This document shows, one piece after another, positions 9,134 to 18,545 of a DNA stretch of 64,000 nt; the stretch's first letter is position 1, and each line of letters opens with the position of its first letter. Source of the DNA: JACDAE01 sp963744875 (GTDB lineage Bacteria > Chloroflexota > Ktedonobacteria > Ktedonobacterales > Ktedonobacteraceae); assembly GCA_963744875.1 (NCBI GenBank), contig CAVUVQ010000010.1, positions 682,001 through 746,000 on the forward strand. Reading direction: 5' to 3'. The translations under genes were made by a program, and so were the position numbers. Below the pieces are notes generated by a model. That model saw only the letters and a program-made list of their open reading frames with translations, had not been told where the DNA came from and did no database searches.

Positions 9134-9286
9134 ATGCCCTTATTATCTATTTTGACCTTTTTTGCACTATGCATTGGTGCTCTCCTTTTGACCTTTCGCA
9201 AGTGCCCACGCTGTGGCAGTCGCACATTCATCCAATTACGCTATCAGAGAAAGCCTGTATGCAGGTCATGTGGGTATGAAAGATAA
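9134..9286 (+). CDS. 50-residue membrane protein with zinc ribbon
   Basis: A very small gene starting at ATG 9134 and ending at TAA 9284-9286. The protein begins with a hydrophobic helix (residues about 3-20, LLSILTFFALCIGALLLTF). It ends with a compact zinc ribbon: CPRCGS at 24-29 and CRSCGYE at 43-49. A GGGGAAAA stretch upstream may serve as a ribosome-binding site. The design (helix plus treble-clef-like ribbon) resembles small membrane zinc-ribbon proteins of unknown role. No operon partner is evident. Confidence 0.6.
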   Translation: MPLLSILTFFALCIGALLLTFRKCPRCGSRTFIQLRYQRKPVCRSCGYER

Positions 9287-9447
9287 AGACGCGCTAAACA
9301 CTTTCCTCGCCCTCCCCAAACAAAAAACCTAAAGCCTGGTTCATATATGCCGATATAACAATATAAGGCACCTGGCCCCACGATTTCCCAATCAGTGGAA
9401 CCTCTATTGGGTTTTCCCACCATTTTGACAAGAAGGTTAAAAAAACT

Positions 9448-10308
9448 ATGTCGCAACGTCGCGAACCTCTTTTCTCATCCTCTTCTAGCGAAAACAATGT
9501 GAATTTCAGCGATGCTGACCTGACCTTGCAGGATGCAGTTGACAACAATTTAGATCGAGATGATCCCGATCTTATGGTAAAGAGCGCAATTGATTATATC
9601 GATCGGGGATGGCGCGTCTTTCCTCTTCATAGCATCTCTCCGACGGGACGATGTACCTGCAATTCGGCTACTTGCCGTCTGAGGGGCAATCATCCGATCA
9701 GGCCAGCGGGTATCAGGGGTGCAACGACACGTTTGCGTGATGTGTTGGAATGGTGGGAGGACGAGCCGTATGCGAACATCGGGATTGCGACTGGGGCTGG
9801 TTTGCTAGTTATTGCTGTCTGCCCGGAGCGTAACGGTTCTCTGGATGCTTTAGCGATCAATCCTATCCCTTTAACGGGGTTGGTTAGTTGTGGGGATGCA
9901 GGCTCGCATCTCTACTTCACCTACAAAAAAATTATTCTTATGAACAGCCTGCAAAATGCATTTGGTCCCGGTCTCGATCTCCTCGCAGAGGGGAGCTACG
10001 TCGTAGCGCCACCTTCTATCCATCCATCAGGGCAACGCTTTACATGGGCATCATATATTGCACCACGTGTGTTACCGCCTAAAATATTCACCATGTTAGA
10101 GCCAAAACAGGGCTGGATGCGTAGTGATTACCGCAGCGTACTTATGCTTATGCAGCAGCATGGTCGTCCTCTCTCACCTACTGAGATTGCGCATGAGATG
10201 GTGCAAGACTATTCAGCCACGCTCAAGCTATTACGTCGCATGGTTGCTGAGCAATATATATGTCGTGTGGGGCGTGGATTGTATGTGGCTAATCCGAATA
10301 AGGCGTAG
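9448..10308 (+). CDS. Prim-Pol (AEP) domain protein with changed catalytic motif
   Basis: A 286-residue protein with the N-terminal domain of bifunctional DNA primase/polymerases (about residues 45-205). It shows GWRVFPL, the zinc-knuckle-like CTCNSATC with HP, the WW...ANIGIATG segment, GSHLYF, GLDLLAEGSYVVAPPS and FTW. The catalytic DxD strand, usually V-x-D-V-D, reads V-I-A-V-C (residues 121-125), so both metal-binding acids are missing. Residues about 225-286 look like a winged helix (LSPTEIAHEMVQDYSATLK then LLRRMV). No helicase is fused or adjacent. It may be a non-catalytic DNA-binding descendant of a mobile-element primase. Confidence 0.75.
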   Translation: MSQRREPLFSSSSSENNVNFSDADLTLQDAVDNNLDRDDPDLMVKSAIDYIDRGWRVFPLHSISPTGRCTCNSATCRLRGNHPIRPAGIRGATTRLRDVLEWWEDEPYANIGIATGAGLLVIAVCPERNGSLDALAINPIPLTGLVSCGDAGSHLYFTYKKIILMNSLQNAFGPGLDLLAEGSYVVAPPSIHPSGQRFTWASYIAPRVLPPKIFTMLEPKQGWMRSDYRSVLMLMQQHGRPLSPTEIAHEMVQDYSATLKLLRRMVAEQYICRVGRGLYVANPNKA

Positions 10309-10545
10309 AGGGAGAGTGTTCGGGGAGAGATTACAAAAAAAGATAGACATATCTTTGCAAAACACGTACAATAGTATATATACAGATGCCTTTGTGAACA
10401 CACCATTCCTGAGACCTTGTTGGAGGAGATCGTTTGCAAAGCCATCCGGCGTGGGTGCCAGCCATACGCTATACTTCTACGATCCAACACGCCGGGTATC
10501 CTTGTATCATTTATCGTACTGATTAGCGAATAGGAAGAGTTTTGC

Positions 10546-12004
10546 ATGCGAGATTTAGCAATCAAGGCGCTCAACATTGCCCAGCAGCTCGGTGCCAGTT
10601 ATGCCGATGTACGTGTCATGGAACGTACAGGTGAGGGCATTGAAGTAAAAAATGGGCGCGTCGAGGGTGTTTCCAGCAGTATCAGCAGCGGATTTAATGT
10701 ACGTGTTATCGTAAACGGGGCCTGGGGTTTCGCCAGTAGTGCACGCATGGACGACGGTGAGGCCGAACGCGTCGCGAAACAGGCCATACAGATTGCCCAT
10801 GCCAGCGCACTTGTTGCGGGGGAACCTGTACGCCTTTCTCCGCTTCCAGCACAAAAAGGCACTTATCGTACGCCTATGCAGATCGATCCCTTCTCCGTCC
10901 CTCTCAATCAGAAAGTACAACTGCTCCTTGACGCCGACAGTGCTATGCGGAGCGTCAAAGGCGTCGCACTGACCAGTGGCAACATAGAATACGCACGCGA
11001 GCACAAACTCTTTATGAGCACCGAGGGGAGCGAGGTCGAGCAGGAACTGTTTGATTGTGGAGCCGCCATTAGTGCCAGCGCGGTCGATCCGGAAAGCAGC
11101 GAGATACAGACGCGTTCCTATCCTAATTCGTTTGGACGGCAGGCTGGTACCGCTGGCTACGAGTTTATCGAGGCTATGCAGCTTACCGATCACGCTGTGC
11201 GCATTGGTGAAGAGGCGGTGCAACTCCTTTCGGCACCCCAATGTCCAGAGTGGGATCATGACGGTTATCCTTGATGGGCCACAGGTTGCGTTACAGGTTC
11301 ATGAGTCATGTGGTCACCCGATTGAGCTTGATCGTGTGCTTGGGATGGAGGCGGGATTTGTCGGCAAATCGTTTCTCACCACCGATAAGCTGAACAGCGG
11401 TTATCGCTATGGTTCAGATGTCGTTAATATCATTGCTGATGCCACGACGCCCGGTGCATTGGGGACGTTCGGCTGGGATGACGAGGGTGTTCCCGCGCAA
11501 AGCACGCCCATCGTCACGAACGGTATCTTCAGCGGCTACCTGATGTCACGCGATACCGCGCCCTTGTTAGGTTTGAGCAGCAACGGCTGTGTGCGTGCCG
11601 ATAATTGGAACCGCCTGCCGATGATCCGCATGACCAATGTCAGCTTACAGCCAGGGACCTGGAAACTGGCCGACCTGATCGCGGATACGGATGATGGCAT
11701 CTACATGAGCATCAACAAAAGCTGGAGCATTGATGATCGTCGCCTCAACTTCCAGTTTGGCGTCGAAATGGCCTACGAGATCAAAAATGGCAAACTGGGC
11801 CGTGTGCTCAAAAATGCGACCTATACGGGTATCACGCCTCAGTTCTGGGGATCGTGCGATGCTATTTGTGGGCGCGACGAATGGACTGTGTGGGGGACAC
11901 CCAATTGCGGCAAGGGAGAACCAATGCAGACGATGCGTACTGGGCACGGTGCTGCTCCGGCTCGCTTCCGCAATGTACAGGTCGGCGTCGGGCGCTGGTC
12001 ATAG
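10546..12004 (+). pseudogene. tldD: metalloprotease TldD, frameshifted
   Basis: TldD is the catalytic half of the TldD/TldE zinc protease that trims peptides and degrades modified proteins. The first frame (10546-11274) gives the N-terminal domain, starting RDLAIKALNIAQQLGASYAD. The second frame picks up with SGIMTVILDGPQVALQVHE and contains the zinc motif HESCGH (HExxxH), then FGWDDEGVPAQ and the C-terminal ENCPFGC-like region, ending at 12004. One inserted base near 11245-11255 separates them; without it the product is about 485 residues, normal for TldD. TldE follows 19 bp later, so the pair is an operon. Since TldE looks intact, a sequencing error is likely. Confidence 0.88.
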
Positions 12005-12023
12005 TTAAGAGGTGAAACAAGAG

Positions 12024-13361
12024 ATGTATTTAGATGAAACAGGCATACGAACACTATTACAAAAAGTCCTGGGTTATTCGCAGGCCGAGCAGACCGAAGT
12101 GCTCTATCTGGGCACGGAAAACAGCCTGACGCGTTTCGCCAATAACTATATTCACCAGAACGTGGCTGAGAGCGATGGTGAGGTGCGAGTACGGGCAGTG
12201 ATTGACAAAAGAATCGGTGTGGCCAGCACAAATCGGCTGGACGACAAATCACTACGCCGCGTCACCGAACAGGCGTTGGAGATTGCACGTATCCAGCCAG
12301 AAAATCCAGAGTTTCACTCATTGCCAGAGCCACAGCCTATTGTGCCAGCGGCTGGCTACAACGAGCGTACGGCACGGTTCACGCCCGAAGAACGTGCTCA
12401 CAATGTCGGTATTATTGTCAAATTAGCCAAAGAGCATGGGCTGGAGTCGGCGGGTGCATTCTCGACCGGCACAAACTACACAGCGGTCGCCAACTCGCTG
12501 GGCGTCTTCGCATATGAGCCACGGACGGAATGTGAGTGTCACGCCGTCATCATGGCTGATGAGCGGGGCTCTGGCTATACTGAGCGGATGGCAAGCGATG
12601 TTACTACGCTCGATTTTGAAGCGATGGCACGTGAAGCTGTTGAAAAGGCAGAACGGAGCCGCAACCCGATCGACATTGAACTGGGCGAGTATGAGGTTGT
12701 ACTTGATGCCTATGCAGTTGCCGATATGCTGCAAAACCTCGTCTTCATGGGACTATCCGCGACCGATGTACAGGAAGAGCATAGCTTCATGAACGGGCAG
12801 TTTGGTAAGCAACTGCTTGATCCACGCGTAACTATTTACGACGATGGGCACGATACCGCTGGTTTACCCCAGGCATTTGATTATGAAGGGTACCCTAAAC
12901 AGCGTGTCGTGATGATCGATCGTGGTGTTGCTAACGCTGTCGTCTATGATTCTTTTACAGCGGCACGTGAAGGCAAGGCAAATACAGGCCATGCGCTGCC
13001 CGCACCAAATGTCTATGGTCCGATGGCGACTCATACGATGTTGGCGGCTGGTGACTCCAGCGTGGCAGAGATGATACGTGGTATTGAGCGAGGCATTTAT
13101 GTCACACGCTTCCACTATACCAATGCCCTGCATCCTGTGAAGACGCTCTTCACCGGTATGACGCGTGATGGTACGTTTTTGATTGAACATGGTGAGCTGA
13201 CGCGTCCCGTCAAAAATCTGCGCTTCACACAAAGTATCCTGGACGTTCTGCACGATGTGAAGGCGATTGGGCGTGAGCGCATTCAGTGCTCCGAGTATAT
13301 TACGGTTGTCGCACCCGCCATTCATGCTGCACGGTTTAATTTTACCGGTATTACGGGTTGA
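12024..13361 (+). CDS. tldE: metalloprotease partner TldE (PmbA)
   Basis: The non-catalytic partner of TldD, 445 residues from ATG 12024. That ATG is preceded by GAGGTG at nine bases; a GTG at 12012 is an alternative. Family features: LGTENSLTRFANNYIHQNVAESD near the start (first 20 residues seen across positions 25-50), RIGVASTNRLD, the central HNVGIIVKLAKEHGLESAGAF and the C-terminal GIERGIYVTRFHYTNALHPV. It lacks HExxxH, as expected for TldE. It follows TldD directly and should form the heterodimer with it. Confidence 0.92.
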   Translation: MYLDETGIRTLLQKVLGYSQAEQTEVLYLGTENSLTRFANNYIHQNVAESDGEVRVRAVIDKRIGVASTNRLDDKSLRRVTEQALEIARIQPENPEFHSLPEPQPIVPAAGYNERTARFTPEERAHNVGIIVKLAKEHGLESAGAFSTGTNYTAVANSLGVFAYEPRTECECHAVIMADERGSGYTERMASDVTTLDFEAMAREAVEKAERSRNPIDIELGEYEVVLDAYAVADMLQNLVFMGLSATDVQEEHSFMNGQFGKQLLDPRVTIYDDGHDTAGLPQAFDYEGYPKQRVVMIDRGVANAVVYDSFTAAREGKANTGHALPAPNVYGPMATHTMLAAGDSSVAEMIRGIERGIYVTRFHYTNALHPVKTLFTGMTRDGTFLIEHGELTRPVKNLRFTQSILDVLHDVKAIGRERIQCSEYITVVAPAIHAARFNFTGITG

Positions 13362-13370
13362 TTTGTTCGT

Positions 13371-13443
13371 GGGCAACACGGGCTTGTTCCACTTCCGGGG
13401 GGGGCAACACGGGCTTGTTCCACTTCGTTTCACCGCGCCCCTA
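13371..13443. repeat. tandem duplicate in a GTAGGGGC-family repeat
   Basis: The 25-base string starting GGGCAACACGGGCTTGTTCC occurs at 13371-13395 and again at 13402-13426, followed by CGCGCCCCTAC. A relative with CACGGGCTTATTCCACTTCG lies at 51530. The rest of the gap up to 13684 is without recognisable features. Confidence 0.65.
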
Positions 13444-13684
13444 CTGTGGTATGTCCATGGTGGGGGCGTATGGATTTTATCTACATATTTTATTCGTCTT
13501 CATTAGCATCTAAGAAGGCAAGGGCAATCTTTCTGGTGGGGAGAGAACTCATCCGTTACATTATCTCCTGGCGGAACGTTTTGTATATATCTAACAACTT
13601 CATCCGTTCCAATGCGTAGATATTGTGTTGATTACCCAACAAGATGCCGTACAACGCTGCACGGACTTTATGGAGAAATAAAAT

Positions 13685-14239
13685 ATGTCTGTAAACTGGG
13701 TTGATATTCTTTTCCTCGTGACCGTTATTCTGCTGGTGTTTAATGGTTTCCGCAATGGACTTGTGTTTAGCTTGATCAATTTAATCAGCATTCCACTTGG
13801 CATTGCTGCCGCTGTCTACTATGGTCCTCAATTAACTTCATTGCTTGCGGGCAATAATTTACCGGCGACGCCACTGATATCCTATATCGTGCTTTTCTTT
13901 GGTGTGGTGCTGGCCCTACATTTGATTGGTACAGTTATCCGTGGGACATTGAAACATATTCCTGTGATCGGTTGTGGAGACGAGTTGCTCGGTGGGGTGG
14001 TTGGCTTCGTCGAAGCGTGGCTAATATGGCTCATTTTGCTGATCATACTCGGCAACTTTTTGGGGAGTGTGCAGCAAGGCTCACATGTCATTTCGGGTGT
14101 AAATATTCAAGTTGATCAGCTTACGGCGTGGCACAATTTCTATAATCAGGCCGTGACCAACAGCCTGTTCGCCCATGTGAATAGCTTTTTTGTAAAGCAG
14201 CTACCTAATATACCGCACCTGGCACATTTCATGTATTAA
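13685..14239 (+). CDS. CvpA-family membrane protein
   Basis: A 184-residue integral membrane protein with four hydrophobic segments (about 8-30, 32-50, 62-85 and 105-130). The N-terminal pattern VNWVDILFLVTVILLVFNGF, followed by NGLVFSLINL, is typical of CvpA (colicin V production) proteins, as is GCGDELLGGVVGFVEAW in the fourth helix. The family is linked to envelope integrity and biofilm formation in other bacteria. HflX follows 98 bp later. The start ATG 13685 has GGAGAA upstream. Confidence 0.82.
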   Translation: MSVNWVDILFLVTVILLVFNGFRNGLVFSLINLISIPLGIAAAVYYGPQLTSLLAGNNLPATPLISYIVLFFGVVLALHLIGTVIRGTLKHIPVIGCGDELLGGVVGFVEAWLIWLILLIILGNFLGSVQQGSHVISGVNIQVDQLTAWHNFYNQAVTNSLFAHVNSFFVKQLPNIPHLAHFMY

Positions 14240-14337
14240 CGACGTTATCTTCATGCGTACTAAATGGTTTCCCTCTTGCGTTTCTGTGTCCGACTCCATA
14301 CAATACTGATAGAAGATTGTTTAAGTAGACAAGATAG

Positions 14338-15690
14338 TTGGAGGAAACTACGACAAAGCAAGATCGTCTCATTGATACTGGCGTCAATCGTGGCCCAGAG
14401 CTTGCTTACCTGGTCGCTGTCGAAGCGGATGATCAGGATACGATGTGGAGTGCCGAGGATTCACTCAACGAGTTGGGCATCCTGGCACATACCGCCGGAG
14501 CAAAAGTAGCTGGCACGATGATTCAACGCCTCCCCCATCCCGATGGAGCAACGTATGTAGGAAAGGGTCGCGCTCAGGAATTAAGCGCATTAGAGAAGCA
14601 GCTCGGCCTTGACCTGATAATCTTCGACGATGAACTCTCACCTACGCAACAGCGTCACCTTGAAAAGATGCTGAACGCCCGCATCGTCGATCGCACAGCC
14701 CTCATTCTTGATATCTTCGCACAACATGCTCGCACACGTGAAGGACGCTTACAGGTAGAACTGGCTCAGCTTGAATATCGTCTACCACGTCTTACCGGGC
14801 ACGGAACCGAACTCTCACGGCAAGCAGGAGGCGCACGTGGAGGCGGCAGTGGTATTGGAGGTGGAGCTGGTGGTGCAATCGGCGTACGCGGTCCTGGTGA
14901 AACACGGCTGGAGATAGATCGGCGGCGCATTCGTAGCCGGATCTCGTCGCTCAAAGAAGATATTGAGGATGTACGTACCCAACGTCAGCTTCATCGTCAG
15001 CAGCGTGCGGCGCAGGCTATACCCGTCATTGCGGTTGTGGGTTATACAAATGCCGGCAAATCTACGCTCTTCAACACGTTGACTGAAGCGGGCGTTCCGG
15101 CGGAAAACAAACTCTTCGCGACCCTTGACCCGGTTACGCGCCACATCGTCTTGCCGGGCAATCAAGAAGTTCTGATTACCGATACGGTTGGCTTTATTCA
15201 AAAATTGCCAACAAAATTAATTGCTGCCTTCCGTGCTACGCTGGAAGAAGTCATTGACGCCGACCTGCTACTGGAAGTCGTCGATACCAGCCACGAAAAT
15301 GCTATTGAGCAGAGCGAGACGGTCAATGAGATTCTGGGTGAACTGGAGGCAAACGACAAGCCCCGCGTCACTGCTCTGAACAAAACTGATCTGCTCGCCG
15401 ACCCGGATGAGTTGGATCTGAGTTTGTATCCCAATGCAGTTCCCATCTCGGCTTTACATAAAAATGGATTGGATGCATTGTTGGAAAAGATCAGTGCGGT
15501 GCTGGCTGGTAGTATGGTAGCGGTACAGGTATTACTCCCCTTTAGTAAGGGAGACCTTGTTGAGCTTTTTCATCGGCGCGGCAATGTTGATTCCGAGGAG
15601 CATACGGCTGAAGGTACCATTATTGTTGGGCGCATCCCGCAGGCTTTGCGAGGTTATTATATTCCTTATGCTCGCGCGTTACACCGCTAA
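14338..15690 (+). CDS. hflX: ribosome-associated GTPase HflX
   Basis: HflX splits stalled ribosomes using GTP or ATP. The 450-residue protein has the N-terminal HflX domain (about 15-180, with GKGRAQEL and FDDELSPTQQRHLEK). A glycine-rich linker and GPGETRLEIDRRRIR follow. The G domain contains G1 GYTNAGKST, G3 DTVGF, and G4 NKTD. The C-terminal domain ends with IPQALRGYYIPYARAL. The start appears to be TTG 14338; no other start lies close upstream of the conserved region. Length is normal. It follows a CvpA gene on the same strand, possibly in one transcript. Confidence 0.93.
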   Translation: MEETTTKQDRLIDTGVNRGPELAYLVAVEADDQDTMWSAEDSLNELGILAHTAGAKVAGTMIQRLPHPDGATYVGKGRAQELSALEKQLGLDLIIFDDELSPTQQRHLEKMLNARIVDRTALILDIFAQHARTREGRLQVELAQLEYRLPRLTGHGTELSRQAGGARGGGSGIGGGAGGAIGVRGPGETRLEIDRRRIRSRISSLKEDIEDVRTQRQLHRQQRAAQAIPVIAVVGYTNAGKSTLFNTLTEAGVPAENKLFATLDPVTRHIVLPGNQEVLITDTVGFIQKLPTKLIAAFRATLEEVIDADLLLEVVDTSHENAIEQSETVNEILGELEANDKPRVTALNKTDLLADPDELDLSLYPNAVPISALHKNGLDALLEKISAVLAGSMVAVQVLLPFSKGDLVELFHRRGNVDSEEHTAEGTIIVGRIPQALRGYYIPYARALHR

Positions 15691-15762
15691 AAAGGGTCCT
15701 TCTGGGGTGATAGTCATCCAACAGGCTTCATCCCAGAATGGCTACCTATCTACACATACCGG

Positions 15763-15791
15763 TTGAAATATGCTATCCTTAGCACGATAAA
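15763..15791 (+). promoter_or_regulatory. candidate promoter TTGAAA-17-GATAAA
   Basis: TTGAAA (15763-15768) and GATAAA (15786-15791) are 17 bases apart, placing a transcript start about 25 bases before the chemoreceptor ATG at 15824. The -10 is one mismatch from TATAAA. Confidence 0.45.
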
Positions 15792-15823
15792 GGCCCTTCC
15801 TGATCGTGAAACGAGAGCATCCG

Positions 15824-17524
15824 ATGTCAGAACAAAGATTGCCAAATAAAGTTCCTTTACGTGTTCGTTTTCGCTCAACTGTCGAACAGATCCAGTGGGA
15901 ACGTGAAACATTGCCTCCATCCAATGGTGTTGAGTCCTTCAATCACAGCAATACAACGGAAATCCAGAAACGTATAGAGCAAACAAAAGAGCTTATACGA
16001 TTGGGGCAACTTCTGCGTGCCGATCTGGGGTTGGACGAGGTTCTACAGCAGATTGTCGCCACAACGGTGCGTTGTATTGGCTTTCGTAAGCTGGCTGTCA
16101 ATTTGATAGATGAAGACGAACAACACATTTCGTCCGTTGCTTTCGCTGGTTTATCTGCTGATGAAGAAAATTTTCTCAGAGAAGCACACGATCCTGTAGG
16201 GAAATTGGCGGTCTATATACAACCGGAGTTTCGCATCAGCCAGAGCTACTTTATCTCCCATACAAACAATATCGAACATCAAGGAGCGGCAATCCAGGAC
16301 GTAAATGCTCATTACGAGGAAGGGGGCTGGCATCCAGATGATGTATTCTTCGTCCCGTTGTTCAGTCCACGTGAGCAAAAAATGCTGGGATTTCTCTCGC
16401 TTGATGATCCAGAAGATGGCAAAATACCGACAGAAGATAGCATCCAGATTACAGAACTTTTCGCCAATCAGGCGGCAATTGCCATTGATAATGCTCGCCT
16501 CTTCCAGCAGCGCGAAGCTGATCGCATAGCTCTGGAGGAGGGTATTACCCAGTTGCGTATAGAATTGGAGCCAATTCAGCGTGGCGTTCTCAGCAAACGC
16601 ATACAACTGAGCCATCAAAAGCTGCAACCTATTGGAGAAGCGATTAATGTTATGCTCGACGAGATCAGCGGCATTATAAAAAGTGTACAGATGGTCATGC
16701 AGGCTGTTGAGGAACATACACGCAGTGTGCAACATAGTTCTGAATTCCTCGTGCGCGATACGAGTCAGCAAGAGCGACAGGTGAATCAGATTTCAAAAGT
16801 CATCGGCGACCTGGCAGAGATGATGCGGCAGATCTCCGAGCAGGCGGCGCATATGTCAAGGGCGGCGGTTGATGCGGTAGATGTCACTAATAATGCCCAG
16901 GATACAGTGGGGCGTGCCTATGCGGGTATGAGCAAAGTACGCGAGGCAACGATGCAATCGGCACGTACCATGAAATCGCTGGGGGAGCGTGGGCAGGTCA
17001 TCAGTGAAACGGCGTTGGAAGTGAGTGATCTGGGCACGCGTTTGCATCACCTGGCACTCAATGCGGCAATTGAAGCAACGCGTGCAGGAGAATATGGGAA
17101 AGGTTTTTCCACAATTGCACAGGAGATACGTTCGCTGGCGGTCGGCAGTTCCGAGATAGCACGCAATATAGGGACCTATATCCGTACAATTCAGAGTGAG
17201 ACTAATGCTGCCTCGCAAAGCGTCGAGCAAAACACGCAGCAGGTAGTGATGCAGAGTGAGTTGGTAACGCAGACGGGTGTTGCATTAGAGGTGATTGGGG
17301 AAGTCACGGACCAGCTCAGCAGTTTGATTGAGGATGTTTGTGTTACCGCTGAAAAACAGGTTCAGGGTTCACAGGTGGTCGTCAGTTCTGTGGATGAAAT
17401 ATTACGTATGACGGCTGATATTACGCAGCATATGCGTGAGATGCAGCAATCGATGGTACATATGGCCGACCTGACCAGTTCTCTGGGACAGCGCATCTCA
17501 GTCTTCTGTATTTCTGAGAACTAA
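15824..17524 (+). CDS. soluble chemoreceptor-like protein with GAF domain
   Basis: A protein of about 566 residues without membrane segments. A GAF domain spans about 45-235 (LGLDEVLQQIVATTVRCIGF, LFANQAAIAIDNARLF). A coiled helical region follows, and then a methyl-accepting signalling domain (about 320-560) whose hairpin tip contains LHHLALNAAIEATRAGEYGK, continuing GFSTIAQEIRSLA. This is the part that contacts CheA/CheW in chemoreceptors. No che genes are nearby, so it may signal to a distant cluster or act on its own. ATG 15824 (GAGAG upstream) is preferred; GTG 15806 is possible. Confidence 0.87.
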   Translation: MSEQRLPNKVPLRVRFRSTVEQIQWERETLPPSNGVESFNHSNTTEIQKRIEQTKELIRLGQLLRADLGLDEVLQQIVATTVRCIGFRKLAVNLIDEDEQHISSVAFAGLSADEENFLREAHDPVGKLAVYIQPEFRISQSYFISHTNNIEHQGAAIQDVNAHYEEGGWHPDDVFFVPLFSPREQKMLGFLSLDDPEDGKIPTEDSIQITELFANQAAIAIDNARLFQQREADRIALEEGITQLRIELEPIQRGVLSKRIQLSHQKLQPIGEAINVMLDEISGIIKSVQMVMQAVEEHTRSVQHSSEFLVRDTSQQERQVNQISKVIGDLAEMMRQISEQAAHMSRAAVDAVDVTNNAQDTVGRAYAGMSKVREATMQSARTMKSLGERGQVISETALEVSDLGTRLHHLALNAAIEATRAGEYGKGFSTIAQEIRSLAVGSSEIARNIGTYIRTIQSETNAASQSVEQNTQQVVMQSELVTQTGVALEVIGEVTDQLSSLIEDVCVTAEKQVQGSQVVVSSVDEILRMTADITQHMREMQQSMVHMADLTSSLGQRISVFCISEN

Positions 17525-17557
17525 CAGAGATGGGAAGCAAGGAGAGACGATGCCATC

Positions 17558-17857
17558 TTACGAATGTCTCTCCTGGTCATATAAGGATGCGAAATCATAA
17601 CCAAGGCGCTGTGCCTCTTCATAAGCACTCTGCGCTTCTGCCTGGCGGCCCATTTGCTCCAGGGCATGACCACGATGAAGGTGGAGAATAGCTTCATAAG
17701 GGGCAAGCTGGATCGCCTGTTCGTAAGCGACGAGAGTTGTCTCTTGTAAGTCAAGATCATACAACACATTGCCCTTATGCACAAAAATTGTTGCCAGGGA
17801 CATTTGATTGGCAGTGCTCCAATCGGAGTTTATTCTGCCCTGTTCGACTTCTGCCAT
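17558..17857 (-). CDS. small TPR protein
   Basis: A 99-residue protein with about two tetratricopeptide repeats: VLYDLDLQETTLVAYEQAIQ with LAPYEAILHLHRG, and ALEQMGRQAEAQSAYEEAQR. The ATG at 17857 has GAGG nine bases upstream; the TTG at 17872 is too close to that site. It would be an adaptor. It converges with the chemoreceptor gene. Confidence 0.75.
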   Translation of the reverse strand: MAEVEQGRINSDWSTANQMSLATIFVHKGNVLYDLDLQETTLVAYEQAIQLAPYEAILHLHRGHALEQMGRQAEAQSAYEEAQRLGYDFASLYDQERHS

Positions 17858-17986
17858 AATACAGAACCTCAATAATTAACCAGTAATATCGTCCACGTCA
17901 GGAGTAAGTTTCCTTTCAACTACTATATACGATTGGACGTTACATTGCTATAAAAGATTACGGATTACCTATATGGCGGGACCAAT

Positions 17987-18499
17987 TTAGCCGATTTTGA
18001 TGCGACGTGTCCGATTGGATCGCGTCTGGCGGGAGCGCCACTCGTGCTCTACGCGTTCCAGGCGCTCTTTACGCTCTGGACTCAACTCATATTCGCGGTA
18101 GATGCGTTTCCCGATCCTCCATCCAACATACCCACCAATAATCGTGCCGAGTAAAGCCACGAGACCTGTTGCCCAACCAAGATAGCTGCCATTGCCAATG
18201 CCGATAGAGATTAGCAGGATGATTGCCAATGTGAGAAACAGGCCAGCTACAGTTCCCAAACAGCAGCCGAGCGGTCCTCCATTTGTCTCGCCGCGTGCCT
18301 CTGGTGGCAGGGTTGTTAGCAGCGGGTCTTCAGGAGTTTCCAGGGATGGCTCGTCGGCTGATTCTGCTGCGAGTGCTGATCCATCTGGAGGCACTAATTC
18401 AGTTGCCGCGGAGGGTTGAGGTATTTCTTCCTCATTGTGCTCCGACTCGGAGGGATCTTCATAGTGTTCGTCTGAAAATGAATCGAAAGGTGTAGACAC
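17987..18499 (-). CDS. membrane protein with acidic N-terminus and glycine-zipper helix
   Basis: About 170 residues. Residues 1-80 are acidic and proline-rich (EDPSESEHNEEEIPQPS), likely disordered. Two membrane helices follow (CCLGTVAGLFLTLAIILLIS and GWATGLVALLGTIIGGYVGW), the second with a glycine zipper, then a basic tail rich in Arg (EWRSRQTRSNRTRRIK). GTG 18499 is chosen because AAGGA lies nine bases upstream. It lies 46 bp downstream of upp and is probably co-transcribed. Function unknown. Confidence 0.65.
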   Translation of the reverse strand: MSTPFDSFSDEHYEDPSESEHNEEEIPQPSAATELVPPDGSALAAESADEPSLETPEDPLLTTLPPEARGETNGGPLGCCLGTVAGLFLTLAIILLISIGIGNGSYLGWATGLVALLGTIIGGYVGWRIGKRIYREYELSPERKERLERVEHEWRSRQTRSNRTRRIKIG

Positions 18500-18545
18500 A
18501 ATAATCAAGTCCTTAATGCACATTCAATTGACTTTTTGGCTTCAA

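Noticed and set aside
10124..10522. 132-codon ORF overlapping the Prim-Pol gene end
   Set aside because: Out-of-frame shadow for its first half, no family features and no ribosome site.
10555..11259. 234-codon minus-strand ORF
   Set aside because: Complete overlap with the conserved N-terminal part of TldD.
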